Source: Pseudomonadota bacterium (GTDB lineage: Bacteria > Pseudomonadota > Gammaproteobacteria > Steroidobacterales > Steroidobacteraceae). From it: DNA of 64,000 bases. Of the stretch, positions 1 to 8,222 are shown one piece after another. Numbering within the stretch: position 1 is the stretch's first letter; the number at the start of each line of letters is the position of its first letter. The position numbers and the translations under genes were made by a program. The DNA lies in contig JAJYFF010000004.1 of NCBI GenBank assembly GCA_021785405.1, positions 1 through 64,000 on the forward strand. Reading direction: 5' to 3'. The notes below the pieces were generated by a model. The model did no database searches, was not told where the DNA came from, and was given only the letters and a program-made list of their open reading frames with translations.

Positions 1-1333
1 CGGCGTCCGATCGCCGTTCGGCGTGCGCGGCCGGATGGCGGCGCTCGCGCCGATGACCGGCGTCGCCGGTGCCGCCGCCGCTGCGGCGGCCGCCCTTGCG
101 CGGGTGCTCGCCGTGCCGTGGCGCGCGCTCGCGCCACTCGGCCGGCGGGGGCGGCGTCACGGCCGCGAGATCGCTCGCCTCGATCGTCGCCCGGGGGATC
201 TGATGGCCGATGTAGCGCTCGATGTCCGGCAGCGCGATCGCGTATTCCTCGCACGCGAAGCTGATCGCGTCGCCTTCGGCGCCGGCGCGGGCGGTCCGCC
301 CGATCCGATGCACGTAGTCCTCGGCGTCGCCCGGCAGATCGTAGTTGAACACGTGGCTCACGTCCGGAATGTGCAGGCCGCGAGAGGCGACGTCGGTCGC
401 GATCAGCACCGCGACGTCGCCGTTGTGGAAATCGCGCATCATCTTCAGGCGCTTCGTTTGCGGGACGTCGCCGGAGAGCGCCTGCGCGACGAAACCGTTC
501 GCGATCAGGATCCGCTCGAGCGTATCCGCCATCCGGCGGGTGTTCACGAACACCATGGTTCGACGCGCGTCGATGCGACGCAAGATGCCGATCAGCAGCG
601 AGGCCTTCTCGGCGGTCGACGGAAAGTAGAGCGCTTGGCGAACCCGATCGACCGTCATCTTGTCCGGCTCGATGCGGATCAGCACCGGATCGTTCATGTG
701 CTCGTAGGCGAGCTCCATCACCCGATGCGACAGGGTGGCCGAGAACATCATGTTCAGCCGCTGCGTCGGGTCGGGCAGGCGGCGCAAGATGAAGCGGATG
801 TCCTTGATGAAGCCGAGGTCGAACATCCGGTCCGCCTCGTCGAGGACCGCGACCTGCACGTGGTGCAGGTCGAACACCCGCTGCTTGAAGTAATCGATGA
901 TCCGCCCGGGCGTGCCGATCAGGACGTCGGTGCCCTCTTCGAGCGTGCGCCGCTGTTTCTCGTAGTCGACGCCGCCGAAGACGATCGCGAGACCGAGGCC
1001 GGTGTACTTGCCGATCGCGACCGCGTCGGAGTGGATCTGCACCGCGAGTTCGCGGGTCGGCGCGATCACGATCGCGCGCGGCGCGGTCTTCGGCCGGGTC
1101 GGCGCGGGCGGGACGGCGAGCAAGCGGTTGAACAGCGCGACGAGGAACGCGGCGGTCTTGCCGGTGCCGGTCTGCGCCTGGCCGGCGACGTCGTGGCCGG
1201 CGAGCGCGACCGGCAAGGTTTGCGCTTGGATCGGCGTACAGCGCGTGAAACCGAGTTCGGCGATTCCTCGCTTCAAGGACTCGGGAAGGTTCAAGGATTC
1301 GAAAGTGATCTCACTGAGATGCGCGTCTGACAT
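1..1333 (-). CDS. rhlB: DEAD-box ATP-dependent RNA helicase RhlB (3' end outside window)
   Basis: The frame begins with an ATG whose complement is at 1331-1333 and stays open to the left edge, so at least 444 codons are present and the stop lies outside. The N-terminus ([14 protein letters not shown]) leads into a Q motif (GFTRCTPIQ), Walker A AQTGTGKT, the DEAD box in LDEADRMF, the SAT motif and [10 protein letters not shown] (motif VI). After about residue 390 the protein becomes rich in Pro, Arg, Gly and His, a tail typical of RhlB-type helicases that contact RNA or RNase E. In E. coli RhlB is 421 residues and is the helicase of the RNA degradosome. The gene is divergent from trxA-rho, the same arrangement as in E. 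coli, which is the main reason for preferring RhlB over RhlE or SrmB. The ribosome binding site is weak (GAGCG). Confidence 0.93.
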   Translation of the reverse strand, partial: MSDAHLSEITFESLNLPESLKRGIAELGFTRCTPIQAQTLPVALAGHDVAGQAQTGTGKTAAFLVALFNRLLAVPPAPTRPKTAPRAIVIAPTRELAVQIHSDAVAIGKYTGLGLAIVFGGVDYEKQRRTLEEGTDVLIGTPGRIIDYFKQRVFDLHHVQVAVLDEADRMFDLGFIKDIRFILRRLPDPTQRLNMMFSATLSHRVMELAYEHMNDPVLIRIEPDKMTVDRVRQALYFPSTAEKASLLIGILRRIDARRTMVFVNTRRMADTLERILIANGFVAQALSGDVPQTKRLKMMRDFHNGDVAVLIATDVASRGLHIPDVSHVFNYDLPGDAEDYVHRIGRTARAGAEGDAISFACEEYAIALPDIERYIGHQIPRATIEASDLAAVTPPPPAEWRERAPRHGEHPRKGGRRSGGGTGDAGHRRERRHPAAHAERRSDA

Positions 1334-1435
1334 TTTCGCTCGATGGCCGGCAGAACTTGCAAAATGATCGGTGCCCGGTTAACAATACGGGCAATCCGGA
1401 ACCGGTCTGTCCGGCTCCCTCTCAACCCGAATACC

Positions 1436-1454
1436 GGTACCCTTTAAGGTAACC
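1436..1454. promoter_or_regulatory. 19-bp dyad between rhlB and trxA
   Basis: The 256-bp gap between the divergent rhlB and trxA starts contains a symmetric element, GGT-N2-CCTT-T-AAGG-N2-ACC. Both arms match perfectly (GGT with ACC, CCTT with AAGG) around a central T. It is the most AT-rich part of the gap and sits about 136 bp before the trxA start. It could be an operator serving either gene or a short hairpin. I could not place convincing -35/-10 boxes nearby. Confidence 0.3.
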
Positions 1455-1589
1455 AGCACCGCTAAAGCCGTTGTATTGTGCACGAACGGCCGCGCATCGT
1501 CACTTCGCGCGAGTTCCCGGCCCCGCATTCATCGACCGACCACTTCGCGCGTGCAATCGCATGAGGCTCCAACAGGAGGACATCCCGCA

Positions 1590-1919
1590 GTGAGTAATCC
1601 GAGTATCGTCCACACCAGCGACGCCAGTTTCGAGAAGGACGTGCTGAAATCCGATCGGCCCGTACTGCTCGATTTCTGGGCGGAATGGTGCGGTCCATGC
1701 AAGATGATCGCCCCGATCCTCGACGAGATCGCCGAGCAGTACAAGGACAAACTGCGCGTCGCGAAGCTCAACATCGACGAGAATCCGGCGACGCCGCCGA
1801 AATTCAACATCCGCGGGATTCCGACCTTGATCCTGTTCAAGAACGGCACGGTCGAGGCGCAGAAAGTCGGCGCCGTGTCCAAGTCGCAGCTCGCGGCCTT
1901 CCTGGACAGCAACCTGTGA
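1590..1919 (+). CDS. trxA: Thioredoxin 1 (TrxA)
   Basis: This 109-residue cytoplasmic thiol-disulfide oxidoreductase reduces ribonucleotide reductase, PAPS reductase and other disulfides, and is itself reduced by thioredoxin reductase. The active site WCGPC places the redox cysteines at 34 and 37. The cis-proline motif GIPTL and a KVGA segment follow as in E. coli TrxA, which is also 109 residues long. I chose the GTG at 1590 because a strong ribosome binding site (AGGAGGA, about 1574-1580) lies just before it. An open frame runs upstream to 1476, but it would add a non-thioredoxin N-terminus. The trxA stop codon overlaps the proposed rho start (GTGA), suggesting translational coupling, and rhlB is divergent. 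Confidence 0.96.
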   Translation: MSNPSIVHTSDASFEKDVLKSDRPVLLDFWAEWCGPCKMIAPILDEIAEQYKDKLRVAKLNIDENPATPPKFNIRGIPTLILFKNGTVEAQKVGAVSKSQLAAFLDSNL

Positions 1920-3376
1920 GAGGCTACCTCGGCAATCAGGCGCGGGGCGGCGGCCAAGGCGGCCAGGGGGGCGGCGGACGCTCCAACCGCACGAATCGCC
2001 AGCGCGGCGGGAACGTGAACGGCGGCCGGCCGCCGCAGGAAGACTACGGCGACCTGCCGGAGGGCGGCGACGATCTCGAGATCATCGCACCGACCGACCT
2101 CGCTCGCAGCCGCAGCTCGATGAACCTCACCGAGCTGAAGAAGCGGCCGATCAGCGACCTCGTGAAGCTCGCCGAGTCGATGGGCCTCGAGAACATGGGG
2201 CGCTCGCGCAAGCAGGACATCATCTTCGGCGTGCTGAAGGCGCACGCGCGCAAGGGCGAGGACATCTACGGGGACGGCGTGCTCGAGATCCTGCAGGACG
2301 GCTTCGGCTTCCTGCGATCCGCGGATTCCAGCTACCTCGCGGGTCCCGACGACATCTACGTGAGCCCGAGCCAGATCCGCCGGTTCAACCTGCGGACCGG
2401 CGACTCGATCTCCGGCTTGATCCGGCCGCCGAAGGACGGCGAGCGTTATTTCGCGCTGCTGAAGGTCGGCGAGATCAACTTCGACTCGCCCGAGAGCTCG
2501 CGCGGCAAGGTGCTGTTCGAGAACCTGACGCCGCTGCATCCGACCGAGCGCTTGAAGCTCGAGCGCGGCAACGGGTCGACCGAGGACCTGACCGCACGCG
2601 CGATCGACCTGGTCGCGCCGCTCGGCAAGGGCCAGCGCGGCTTGATCGTCTCGCCGCCGAAGGCCGGCAAGACGATGTTGCTGCAGAACATCGCGACCTC
2701 GATCACCGCGAACCATCCGGAGTGCTACCTGATCGTGCTGCTCATCGACGAGCGGCCCGAGGAAGTCACCGAGATGGCGCGCACGGTCAAGGGCGAAGTC
2801 GTGTCCTCGACCTTCGACGAGCCGGCCAGCCGGCACGTCCAGGTCGCCGAGATGGTCATCGAGAAGGCGAAGCGCCTCGTCGAGCACAAGAAGGACGTCG
2901 TGATCCTGCTGGACTCGATCACCCGGCTCGCGCGCGCGTACAACACCGTCGTTCCGAGTTCGGGCAAGGTGCTGACGGGCGGCGTCGACGCGAACGCGCT
3001 GCAGCGGCCGAAGCGCTTCTTCGGCGCGGCGCGCAACATCGAGGAGGGCGGCAGCCTCACGATCCTCGCGACCGCGCTGGTCGACACCGGCTCGAAGATG
3101 GACGACGTGATCTTCGAGGAATTCAAGGGCACCGGCAACTCCGAGATCCACCTCGATCGGCGGATCGCCGAGAAGCGCGTGTTCCCGTCGATCAACATCA
3201 ACCGCTCGGGCACCCGCAAGGAAGAGCTGATCACCGATCCGGCGGAGTTGTCGAAGATGTGGATCCTGCGCAAGCTCCTGCATCCGATGGACGAGCTCGC
3301 CTCGATCGAATTCCTGCTCGACAAGATGAAGGATACGAAGACCAACGCGGAGTTCTTCGACGCGATGAAGCGCTGA
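1916..3376 (+). CDS. rho: Transcription termination factor Rho with RG-rich N-terminal extension
   Basis: Rho is the hexameric RNA-dependent ATPase that ends transcription. The canonical core begins at Met in [10 protein letters not shown] (ATG at 2120) and gives 418 residues, against 419 in E. coli. It carries the RNA-binding motif DGFGFLRS (about 2305-2328) and Walker A SPPKAGKT (about 2651-2674). Before that core the same frame continues without a stop from a GTG at 1916 that overlaps the trxA stop. It encodes about 68 extra residues: first Gly/Arg/Asn/Gln-rich ([20 protein letters not shown]), then acidic. G or C at nearly every third position across 1925-2119 argues that this stretch is translated. 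There is no clear ribosome binding site at either 1916 or 2120, so the start could also be 2015 or 2120. The 486-residue version is preferred by coupling with trxA. Confidence 0.93.
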   Translation: MRGYLGNQARGGGQGGQGGGGRSNRTNRQRGGNVNGGRPPQEDYGDLPEGGDDLEIIAPTDLARSRSSMNLTELKKRPISDLVKLAESMGLENMGRSRKQDIIFGVLKAHARKGEDIYGDGVLEILQDGFGFLRSADSSYLAGPDDIYVSPSQIRRFNLRTGDSISGLIRPPKDGERYFALLKVGEINFDSPESSRGKVLFENLTPLHPTERLKLERGNGSTEDLTARAIDLVAPLGKGQRGLIVSPPKAGKTMLLQNIATSITANHPECYLIVLLIDERPEEVTEMARTVKGEVVSSTFDEPASRHVQVAEMVIEKAKRLVEHKKDVVILLDSITRLARAYNTVVPSSGKVLTGGVDANALQRPKRFFGAARNIEEGGSLTILATALVDTGSKMDDVIFEEFKGTGNSEIHLDRRIAEKRVFPSININRSGTRKEELITDPAELSKMWILRKLLHPMDELASIEFLLDKMKDTKTNAEFFDAMKR

Positions 3377-3410
3377 GCCTCAGGGGCTCGGCGCGCGAAA
3401 GGAAGCGGCC

Positions 3411-3845
3411 ATGCAGTGGTGGGCCTGGATCGTCGTCGGTGCCGTTCTCCTCGGCTCCGAGCTGTTCTTCATCGACGCCCAGTTCTACCTGGTGTTCGTC
3501 GGCGCCGCCGCGCTCATCGTCGGCGCCGCGACGCTCGCCATCCCGGGGCTCGCGGCCTGGGTCCAGTGGGTCGCGTTCCTCGGGCTCGCGGCCGTCGCGA
3601 TGAGCACGTTCCGGCGGTGGATCTTCGAACGGGTGCGCCGCGGCCTGCCTCCGGTCAAGGGCGGCCCGGCCGGCGACTCGGTCGTGGTCGGCGCGGGGCT
3701 GCGGCCCGGCGAGTCGTGCCGGATCGAATATCGCGGGACCACCTGGAACGCGGTCAACGGCGGCCGCAGCGAGATCCTCGCGGGCGGGCGCGCGCGAATC
3801 GCGCGGGTCGAGGGGCTCACGCTCGTATTGCACGGCGAGGATTGA
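3411..3845 (+). CDS. NfeD-like short membrane protein
   Basis: This 144-residue protein has hydrophobic segments at about residues 4-24, 28-50 and 53-72, followed by a basic linker and a soluble C-terminal beta-rich domain (about 80-144) of the NfeD OB-fold type (GESCRIEYRGTTWNA, then GGRARIARVEGLTLVL). It is the short NfeD class without an N-terminal ClpP-like protease. NfeD-like proteins are usually encoded beside an SPFH/stomatin protein and are thought to form a membrane microdomain partnership with it; the next gene is exactly such a partner, 48 bp downstream. AAGGAAG is the ribosome binding site. The family's molecular role is not settled. Confidence 0.85.
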   Translation: MQWWAWIVVGAVLLGSELFFIDAQFYLVFVGAAALIVGAATLAIPGLAAWVQWVAFLGLAAVAMSTFRRWIFERVRRGLPPVKGGPAGDSVVVGAGLRPGESCRIEYRGTTWNAVNGGRSEILAGGRARIARVEGLTLVLHGED

Positions 3846-3893
3846 CGCCGGGGGCGGCACGCTCCCGGCCTCCAACGAACTGAGGAGAAGCGC

Positions 3894-4826
3894 GTGAACA
3901 GTCCGATCGGTTTCCTGGCGATCGCGGTCGCGATCATCGTGGTCGTGGTGCTCGCGAAGACCGCGACGGTCGTGCCGCAGCAGAGCGCGTTCGTCGTCGA
4001 GTACCTCGGCAAGTACAGTCGAACGCTGCAGGCCGGCTTCCACATCCTGGTGCCGTTCGTCGAGCGGGTGGCGTACCGCCACAGCCTCAAGGAAATCGCG
4101 ATCGACATCCCCGAGCAGGTGTGCATCACCCGCGACAACGTGCAGGTCGCCGTCGACGGGGTGCTGTACATGCAGGTGCTCGACCCGCACCTCGCCTCCT
4201 ACGGCATCGCGAACTACGGCTTCGCGATCACGCAGCTCGCGCAGACGACGCTGCGCAGCGAGATCGGCAAGATCGAGCTCGACCGCACCTTCGAGGCGCG
4301 CGGCGCGATCAACGCGAACGTCGTCAGCGAACTCGACAAGGCCTCGGCGCCGTGGGGCGTGAAGGTGCTGCGCTACGAGATCAAGAACATCACGCCGCCG
4401 AAGGACGTGCTGTCGGCGATGGAGAAGCAGATGCGCGCCGAGCGCGAGAAGCGTGCGGTCGTGCTCACCTCCGAGGGCGAGCGCGACGCGAAGATCAATA
4501 CCGCCGAGGGCGACAAGCAGCGGGTGATCAAGCAGTCCGAAGCGGTGCAGCAGCAACAGATCAACGAGGCCGAAGGACAGGCGCAGGCGATACTCGCGGT
4601 CGCGACCGCGACCGCCGAGGGCTTGCGGCGCGTCGCGGTGTCGCTATCGGCGGCCGGCGGGGCCGAGGCGATGCAATTGCGGATCGGCGAGGAATACGTG
4701 CGCCAGTTCGGCAAGCTCGCTCAGGCCAGCACGACGCTGATCGTGCCCGCCAATCTCAGCGACCTCGCGTCGATCGTCCAAATGGCGACCAGCATCGCAC
4801 GCAAAGCCGCGCCGCCCGCGGCCTGA
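3894..4826 (+). CDS. SPFH/band-7 (paraslipin, QmcA-like) membrane protein
   Basis: This 310-residue protein has one N-terminal hydrophobic anchor (residues about 5-22) and a prohibitin/stomatin (band 7) domain at about 25-190, with the typical stretch VVPQQSAFVVEYLGKYSRTL and later GKIELDRTFEARGAIN. A long charged, probably coiled helix (about 190-245, rich in E, K, R, Q) and a C-terminal hydrophobic stretch follow. Proteins of this type oligomerise on the inner membrane and are linked to protease regulation and functional membrane microdomains. The start is GTG with GAGGAG six bases before it. The gene lies directly after its NfeD-like partner, suggesting an operon. Confidence 0.9.
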   Translation: MNSPIGFLAIAVAIIVVVVLAKTATVVPQQSAFVVEYLGKYSRTLQAGFHILVPFVERVAYRHSLKEIAIDIPEQVCITRDNVQVAVDGVLYMQVLDPHLASYGIANYGFAITQLAQTTLRSEIGKIELDRTFEARGAINANVVSELDKASAPWGVKVLRYEIKNITPPKDVLSAMEKQMRAEREKRAVVLTSEGERDAKINTAEGDKQRVIKQSEAVQQQQINEAEGQAQAILAVATATAEGLRRVAVSLSAAGGAEAMQLRIGEEYVRQFGKLAQASTTLIVPANLSDLASIVQMATSIARKAAPPAA

Positions 4827-4834
4827 CGCGAGGC

Positions 4835-4864
4835 GGAGCGGGTCGGAGCGGGTCGGAGCGGGTC
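4835..4864. repeat. Three perfect tandem copies of a 10-bp unit
   Basis: The decamer GGAGCGGGTC is repeated exactly three times head to tail in the short gap between the convergent SPFH gene and the small secreted protein gene. No gene or obvious regulatory role is attached to it. It may vary in copy number between strains. Confidence 0.85.
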
Positions 4865-4898
4865 CGCGGCGCGCGTGCGCCGTTCGGGCCTGGGGCGC

Positions 4899-5180
4899 TC
4901 AGGGCTTCTTCGCCGGCGCGCCGCCGTGATCGGCCCGCGCGCGATAGTCGTGCACGCCCTGCTTGGTGGCCGACGCGACCCGCAGGCCGAAGCGCTTCGC
5001 GGCATGCCCGATCTGAATCGCCGCGTCCTTGACCGCGAAGCCGAATGCCTTCGCGTCGTGCTTGATCGTCGTGCCGGCCGCCTTCGCGTCGGTCGAGACC
5101 GGGTGCTGCGGCGCCCCCACCGCGAGCGCGGGCGAGGCCGCGACGGCGGCGACGAGCAGATAGGTGGCGGTTCTGCGCAT
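4899..5180 (-). CDS. Small secreted protein with LEA-like 11-residue repeats
   Basis: This 93-residue protein has a Sec-type signal peptide (MRRTATYLLVAAVAASPALA). The mature part contains four consecutive blocks of 11 residues: TTIKHDAKAFG, FAVKDAAIQIG, HAAKRFGLRVA and SATKQGVHDYR. Each block mixes Ala, Lys, His/Asp and hydrophobic residues, the pattern expected of an amphipathic 11-mer helix like that of group 3 LEA proteins or apolipoproteins. GGGAG precedes the ATG at 5180. The gene lies between the SPFH gene (convergent) and the MgtC/DUF4010 gene (same strand, 86 bp upstream). I do not recognise a named family and assign no function; a periplasmic membrane-binding or stress role is only an inference. 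Confidence 0.75.
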   Translation of the reverse strand: MRRTATYLLVAAVAASPALAVGAPQHPVSTDAKAAGTTIKHDAKAFGFAVKDAAIQIGHAAKRFGLRVASATKQGVHDYRARADHGGAPAKKP

Positions 5181-5266
5181 GGATGAGCTCCCGAGGTTGC
5201 GTCGCCCCGTCCGGCGGCGATCGATGATGATACCCACTCCGCCGACCCGTCGGCGGGCGGCGACAG

Positions 5267-6526
5267 TCACAGGAGAAGCAGCGGGACGCAGCCGGCGACC
5301 CCCAGTCCGAGGAGCAGGATCAGGCTCTCGAGCCCCGCGCGCCGCGGCGACCAGGCGTACGCGTAGATTCCCTTGATCACGTTGTTGCTCGCGGCCGCGA
5401 GCAGGATCGCGGCCGCCGCGACCGCGAGCGGCGTCGGCGCCGGCGAGGACTGCGTCATACCGAGGATGAACGGGTCGACGTCGGTGACGCCCATGATGCC
5501 CGCGAGGGAATACACGCCGACGTCGCCGAGATAGCGGGTCGCGAGGTGGGTCGCGACGAGCATCGCGACGAACAGCGCCGCGAACAGCAGCGCCGTGCTG
5601 ATCTCGAGCGGATTCTTGGCCGCGAATCCCGCGGCCGTGGCGGGCGCGTCGCGCTCCGGTCGCCGCGTCCACAGCCAGCCGGCCCCGATGCCGAGCGCGG
5701 CGAGACCGAGGAACGCGGGTGCCAGCCGCAGCATCAGCGCCCGGTTGAACAGCGCGAGCAGCGCCGCGAGCCGCAGGTACATGATTCCCGAGGCCATCAA
5801 GGTCGCGCCGGCCGAGAGGTGCGGGCGCGCGTCGGCCGCGGCGCGGCGGGCGATCACCACGGTGGTCACCGTCGAGGAATACGCGCCGCCGAGCACCGCG
5901 GCGAGCACGAGCCCGCCGCGACCGCGCGTCAGGCGCTGCAGCAGGTAGCTGCCGTAGGAGACCGCGCTGACCGCGACCACGACCAGCCAGATCCGGAACG
6001 GGTCGATCGCGAACGGTCCGTAGGCGACGTCGGGCAGGAGCGGCAGCACGACCGCGGCGAGCACCAGGAATTTCGCGAGCGTGAGGAGGTCGGTCGCCTC
6101 GATCCGGCGCGCGACGCCTTCGAGTCGGTCCCGCAATTCGAGCAGCAGGATGATCGCGACGGTCAGCGTCGTCGCAATCCAGAAGTTGTTGCGGTACACG
6201 AGCGCGCCGACCAGATACGTCGCGAGCCCCGACATCTCGGTCGTCACGCCCGCGTAGCCCGACGTGGACAGCTTGTGCCAGTAGGCCATCAGCAGGAAGC
6301 CGGCGACGATCGCGAAGCCGACCGCCTGCAACATCAAGTCGCCGCCGGCGAGCACGCCGACGCCGTAGCCGATCATGCCGATCAGCGGAAATGCGCGGAC
6401 GCCGCCGAACGAGGAGCGATCGTCGGGCGCGCGGCGCTCCTCGCGCTCGAGGCCGATCAGGAACGACAGGAACAGCACGAACAGCACCTGGATGCCTTCC
6501 GGGGGGAGCCAGTTCAGGTATTGCAT
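5267..6526 (-). CDS. MgtC/SapB-DUF4010 family membrane protein
   Basis: This 419-residue polytopic inner-membrane protein has about twelve hydrophobic segments. The N-terminal part (about 12-150) matches the MgtC/SapB type, with the conserved FLIGLEREERR segment and GVRAFPLIGMIGYG. The C-terminal part is of the DUF4010 type, with AVLGGAYSSTVTTVVIARR, PLEISTALLFA and GVTDVDPFILGMTQ. The substrate of this fused family is not known; MgtC itself affects magnesium starvation and ATP synthase in pathogens, but that should not be carried over. It is divergent from the LOG gene across about 105 bp. Confidence 0.85.
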   Translation of the reverse strand: MQYLNWLPPEGIQVLFVLFLSFLIGLEREERRAPDDRSSFGGVRAFPLIGMIGYGVGVLAGGDLMLQAVGFAIVAGFLLMAYWHKLSTSGYAGVTTEMSGLATYLVGALVYRNNFWIATTLTVAIILLLELRDRLEGVARRIEATDLLTLAKFLVLAAVVLPLLPDVAYGPFAIDPFRIWLVVVAVSAVSYGSYLLQRLTRGRGGLVLAAVLGGAYSSTVTTVVIARRAAADARPHLSAGATLMASGIMYLRLAALLALFNRALMLRLAPAFLGLAALGIGAGWLWTRRPERDAPATAAGFAAKNPLEISTALLFAALFVAMLVATHLATRYLGDVGVYSLAGIMGVTDVDPFILGMTQSSPAPTPLAVAAAAILLAAASNNVIKGIYAYAWSPRRAGLESLILLLGLGVAGCVPLLLL

Positions 6527-6631
6527 GTCCGTCGCCCTGCGATCCTCGAGATGGGTAAGATAACCCCGCGCCGCCCGGATTTCCCGGCGAGGATGCGCGA
6601 AGGGCGGCGCCGAGAGGCCGAGGGATCACCG

Positions 6632-7414
6632 ATGCACGACAATTTCGCGGACGGCTCGCGGGTCGCCTACCAGAACGAGGAGTTCCTGCGCAGCGATGCC
6701 GCGCGGCCGATTCGCATCCTCGCGGAGTACCTCGGGCCGCTCGAGGCGCTGCGCCGCGCGCGGGTGCACGACACCGTCGTGTTCTTCGGCTCGGCGCGGC
6801 TCACGCCGGCAGGGCCGTTCGGCCCCTACTACGCGGCCGCACGGGAACTCGCCCGCCGGTTGACCGAGTGGGCGAATCGGCTGTCGTCGCGCGCCCGCCG
6901 CTTCGTGGTCTGCTCCGGCGGCGGCGGCGGGATCATGGAGGCGGCGAATCGCGGCGCCGCCGACGCCGGCGGCCGCAGCATCGGCCTGAACATCAGTCTC
7001 CCGCACGAGCAGCGGCCGAATCCCTTCATCAGCCCGGAGCTGTCGTTCGAATTCCACTACTTCTTCATGCGCAAGCTCTGGTTCGCGCATCTCGCCCGCG
7101 GCCTCGTGGTCTTCCCGGGCGGATTCGGCACCCTCGACGAGCTCACCGAGATCCTGACGCTCGCGCAGACGCGCAAGCTCGGGGCGAAGATCCCGGTGCT
7201 GCTGTTCGGCAGCGCGTATTGGCGCGAGATCGTGAACTTCGACGCGCTCGCCCGTTACGGCATGATCGCGCCCGAGGATCTCGCGCTGTTCGAATACGTC
7301 GACGACGTCGACGCCGCCTTCCTGCGCCTGCAGAGCGCGATCGCGCCCGCGGCGGCCGAAGAGGAAGGACCGGCGTTCGCGCATTCGCGCACGGCGGGCT
7401 CCGACGCGCCGTGA
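6632..7414 (+). CDS. LOG-family (Rossmann-fold) protein, TIGR00730-like
   Basis: This 260-residue cytoplasmic protein carries the LOG/YgdH signature PGGFGTLDELTEILT (around 7115-7160) and the glycine-rich nucleotide-binding segment CSGGGGGIMEAANRG (around 6912-6955). Members with the PGGxGTxxE motif often act as nucleoside 5'-monophosphate phosphoribohydrolases, but this longer form has a 60-70 residue N-terminal extension before VFFGSARL and its substrate is unknown. ATG 6632 is preceded by a purine-rich GAGG/GAGGG stretch; the frame is open further upstream without similarity. It is convergent with the DDAH gene 19 bp away. Confidence 0.85.
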   Translation: MHDNFADGSRVAYQNEEFLRSDAARPIRILAEYLGPLEALRRARVHDTVVFFGSARLTPAGPFGPYYAAARELARRLTEWANRLSSRARRFVVCSGGGGGIMEAANRGAADAGGRSIGLNISLPHEQRPNPFISPELSFEFHYFFMRKLWFAHLARGLVVFPGGFGTLDELTEILTLAQTRKLGAKIPVLLFGSAYWREIVNFDALARYGMIAPEDLALFEYVDDVDAAFLRLQSAIAPAAAEEEGPAFAHSRTAGSDAP

Positions 7415-7433
7415 AGCCCGCGGCGCGCGCGGC

Positions 7434-8210
7434 TCAGAAGCGCAGCGACAAGCAGCTCAACCCGCCGTCCAGCTTGCGGAACTCCGAGACCTCGAGCAGC
7501 AGCGGCGAGTAGCCGAGCGCGACCAGGGTGTCGGTCGTGCGCGGATAGCCGGCCGCGACCAGCACGCGGTCGTTGATCCGCACGCAATTCGCCGCGTACG
7601 ACTCGCGCGCATCGACCGCGACGATCTCGAAGCGCGCGAGCTCCGCGGTGCGCGGCAGGTCGGGCACCGCGAGCACGCGTCCGTCGCCGAGGTAGGCGAT
7701 CCCGGACTTCAGGTGCAGGAGCTTCGCGTTGCCGCGAACGTCGATCGTCGAGGCGGTGTAGCCGGCGGCGCGCACGATCTCGCCGAACTGCGCGGCGCCG
7801 TCGGGGTTCGTCCGCGCCGACAGACCGATGAAGAAGTGCGCGCCCGCCTGGCACACGTCGCCCCCGTCGACCGTGCCGGGCGCGCGGATCTCCGCGAGTC
7901 CGCCGCGCAGACCTCGCAGGCAGTCGCGGATCGTGTCGACCTCGCCGAGGCGCGACGCGGCGCCCGGCCGCGTGACGATCGTGACCCGCTCGGCCAGCAC
8001 GGCGGTGTCTTCGACGAACGGCGCGTCCGGGAAGCGCGCGTCCGCGCCGAGCACCGTGAGCGCGAGTCCGCAGGCGCGCAGCGCATCGCAGTAGGCCGCG
8101 TGCTGGGCCGACGCGAGTGTGAGGTCCGGCGGACCCAGGCCCGCGGTCGAGAGTCCCTGAGCGAAGGTCGCGCCCGGCGGACGCACGATCGCGTGGCTGA
8201 ATTCGATCAT
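7434..8210 (-). CDS. Dimethylargininase (DDAH)-type guanidino hydrolase
   Basis: This 258-residue enzyme of the amidinotransferase superfamily (beta/alpha propeller) resembles N(omega),N(omega)-dimethylarginine dimethylaminohydrolase, which converts methylated arginines to citrulline and a methylamine. Residues fitting the DDAH active site are visible: FVEDTAV (Glu67-Asp68), GTVDGGDV (Asp115, Asp118), LLHLKSG (His166) and the nucleophile Cys253 in LSCLSLRF close to the C-terminus. Length matches bacterial DDAH (about 254). Arginine deiminase is about 400 residues and therefore less likely. The gene starts 12 bp after the slt stop on the same strand, so the two are probably cotranscribed. Confidence 0.88.
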   Translation of the reverse strand: MIEFSHAIVRPPGATFAQGLSTAGLGPPDLTLASAQHAAYCDALRACGLALTVLGADARFPDAPFVEDTAVLAERVTIVTRPGAASRLGEVDTIRDCLRGLRGGLAEIRAPGTVDGGDVCQAGAHFFIGLSARTNPDGAAQFGEIVRAAGYTASTIDVRGNAKLLHLKSGIAYLGDGRVLAVPDLPRTAELARFEIVAVDARESYAANCVRINDRVLVAAGYPRTTDTLVALGYSPLLLEVSEFRKLDGGLSCLSLRF

Positions 8211-8222
8211 CCGGTCTTGCCT

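Noticed and set aside
23-1330. 435-codon plus-strand frame at the left edge
   Set aside because: It lies exactly opposite rhlB, whose helicase motifs are all present on the minus strand.
1529-3283. Minus-strand 584-codon frame opposite trxA and rho
   Set aside because: It is antisense to two well-conserved genes and shows no recognisable domain.
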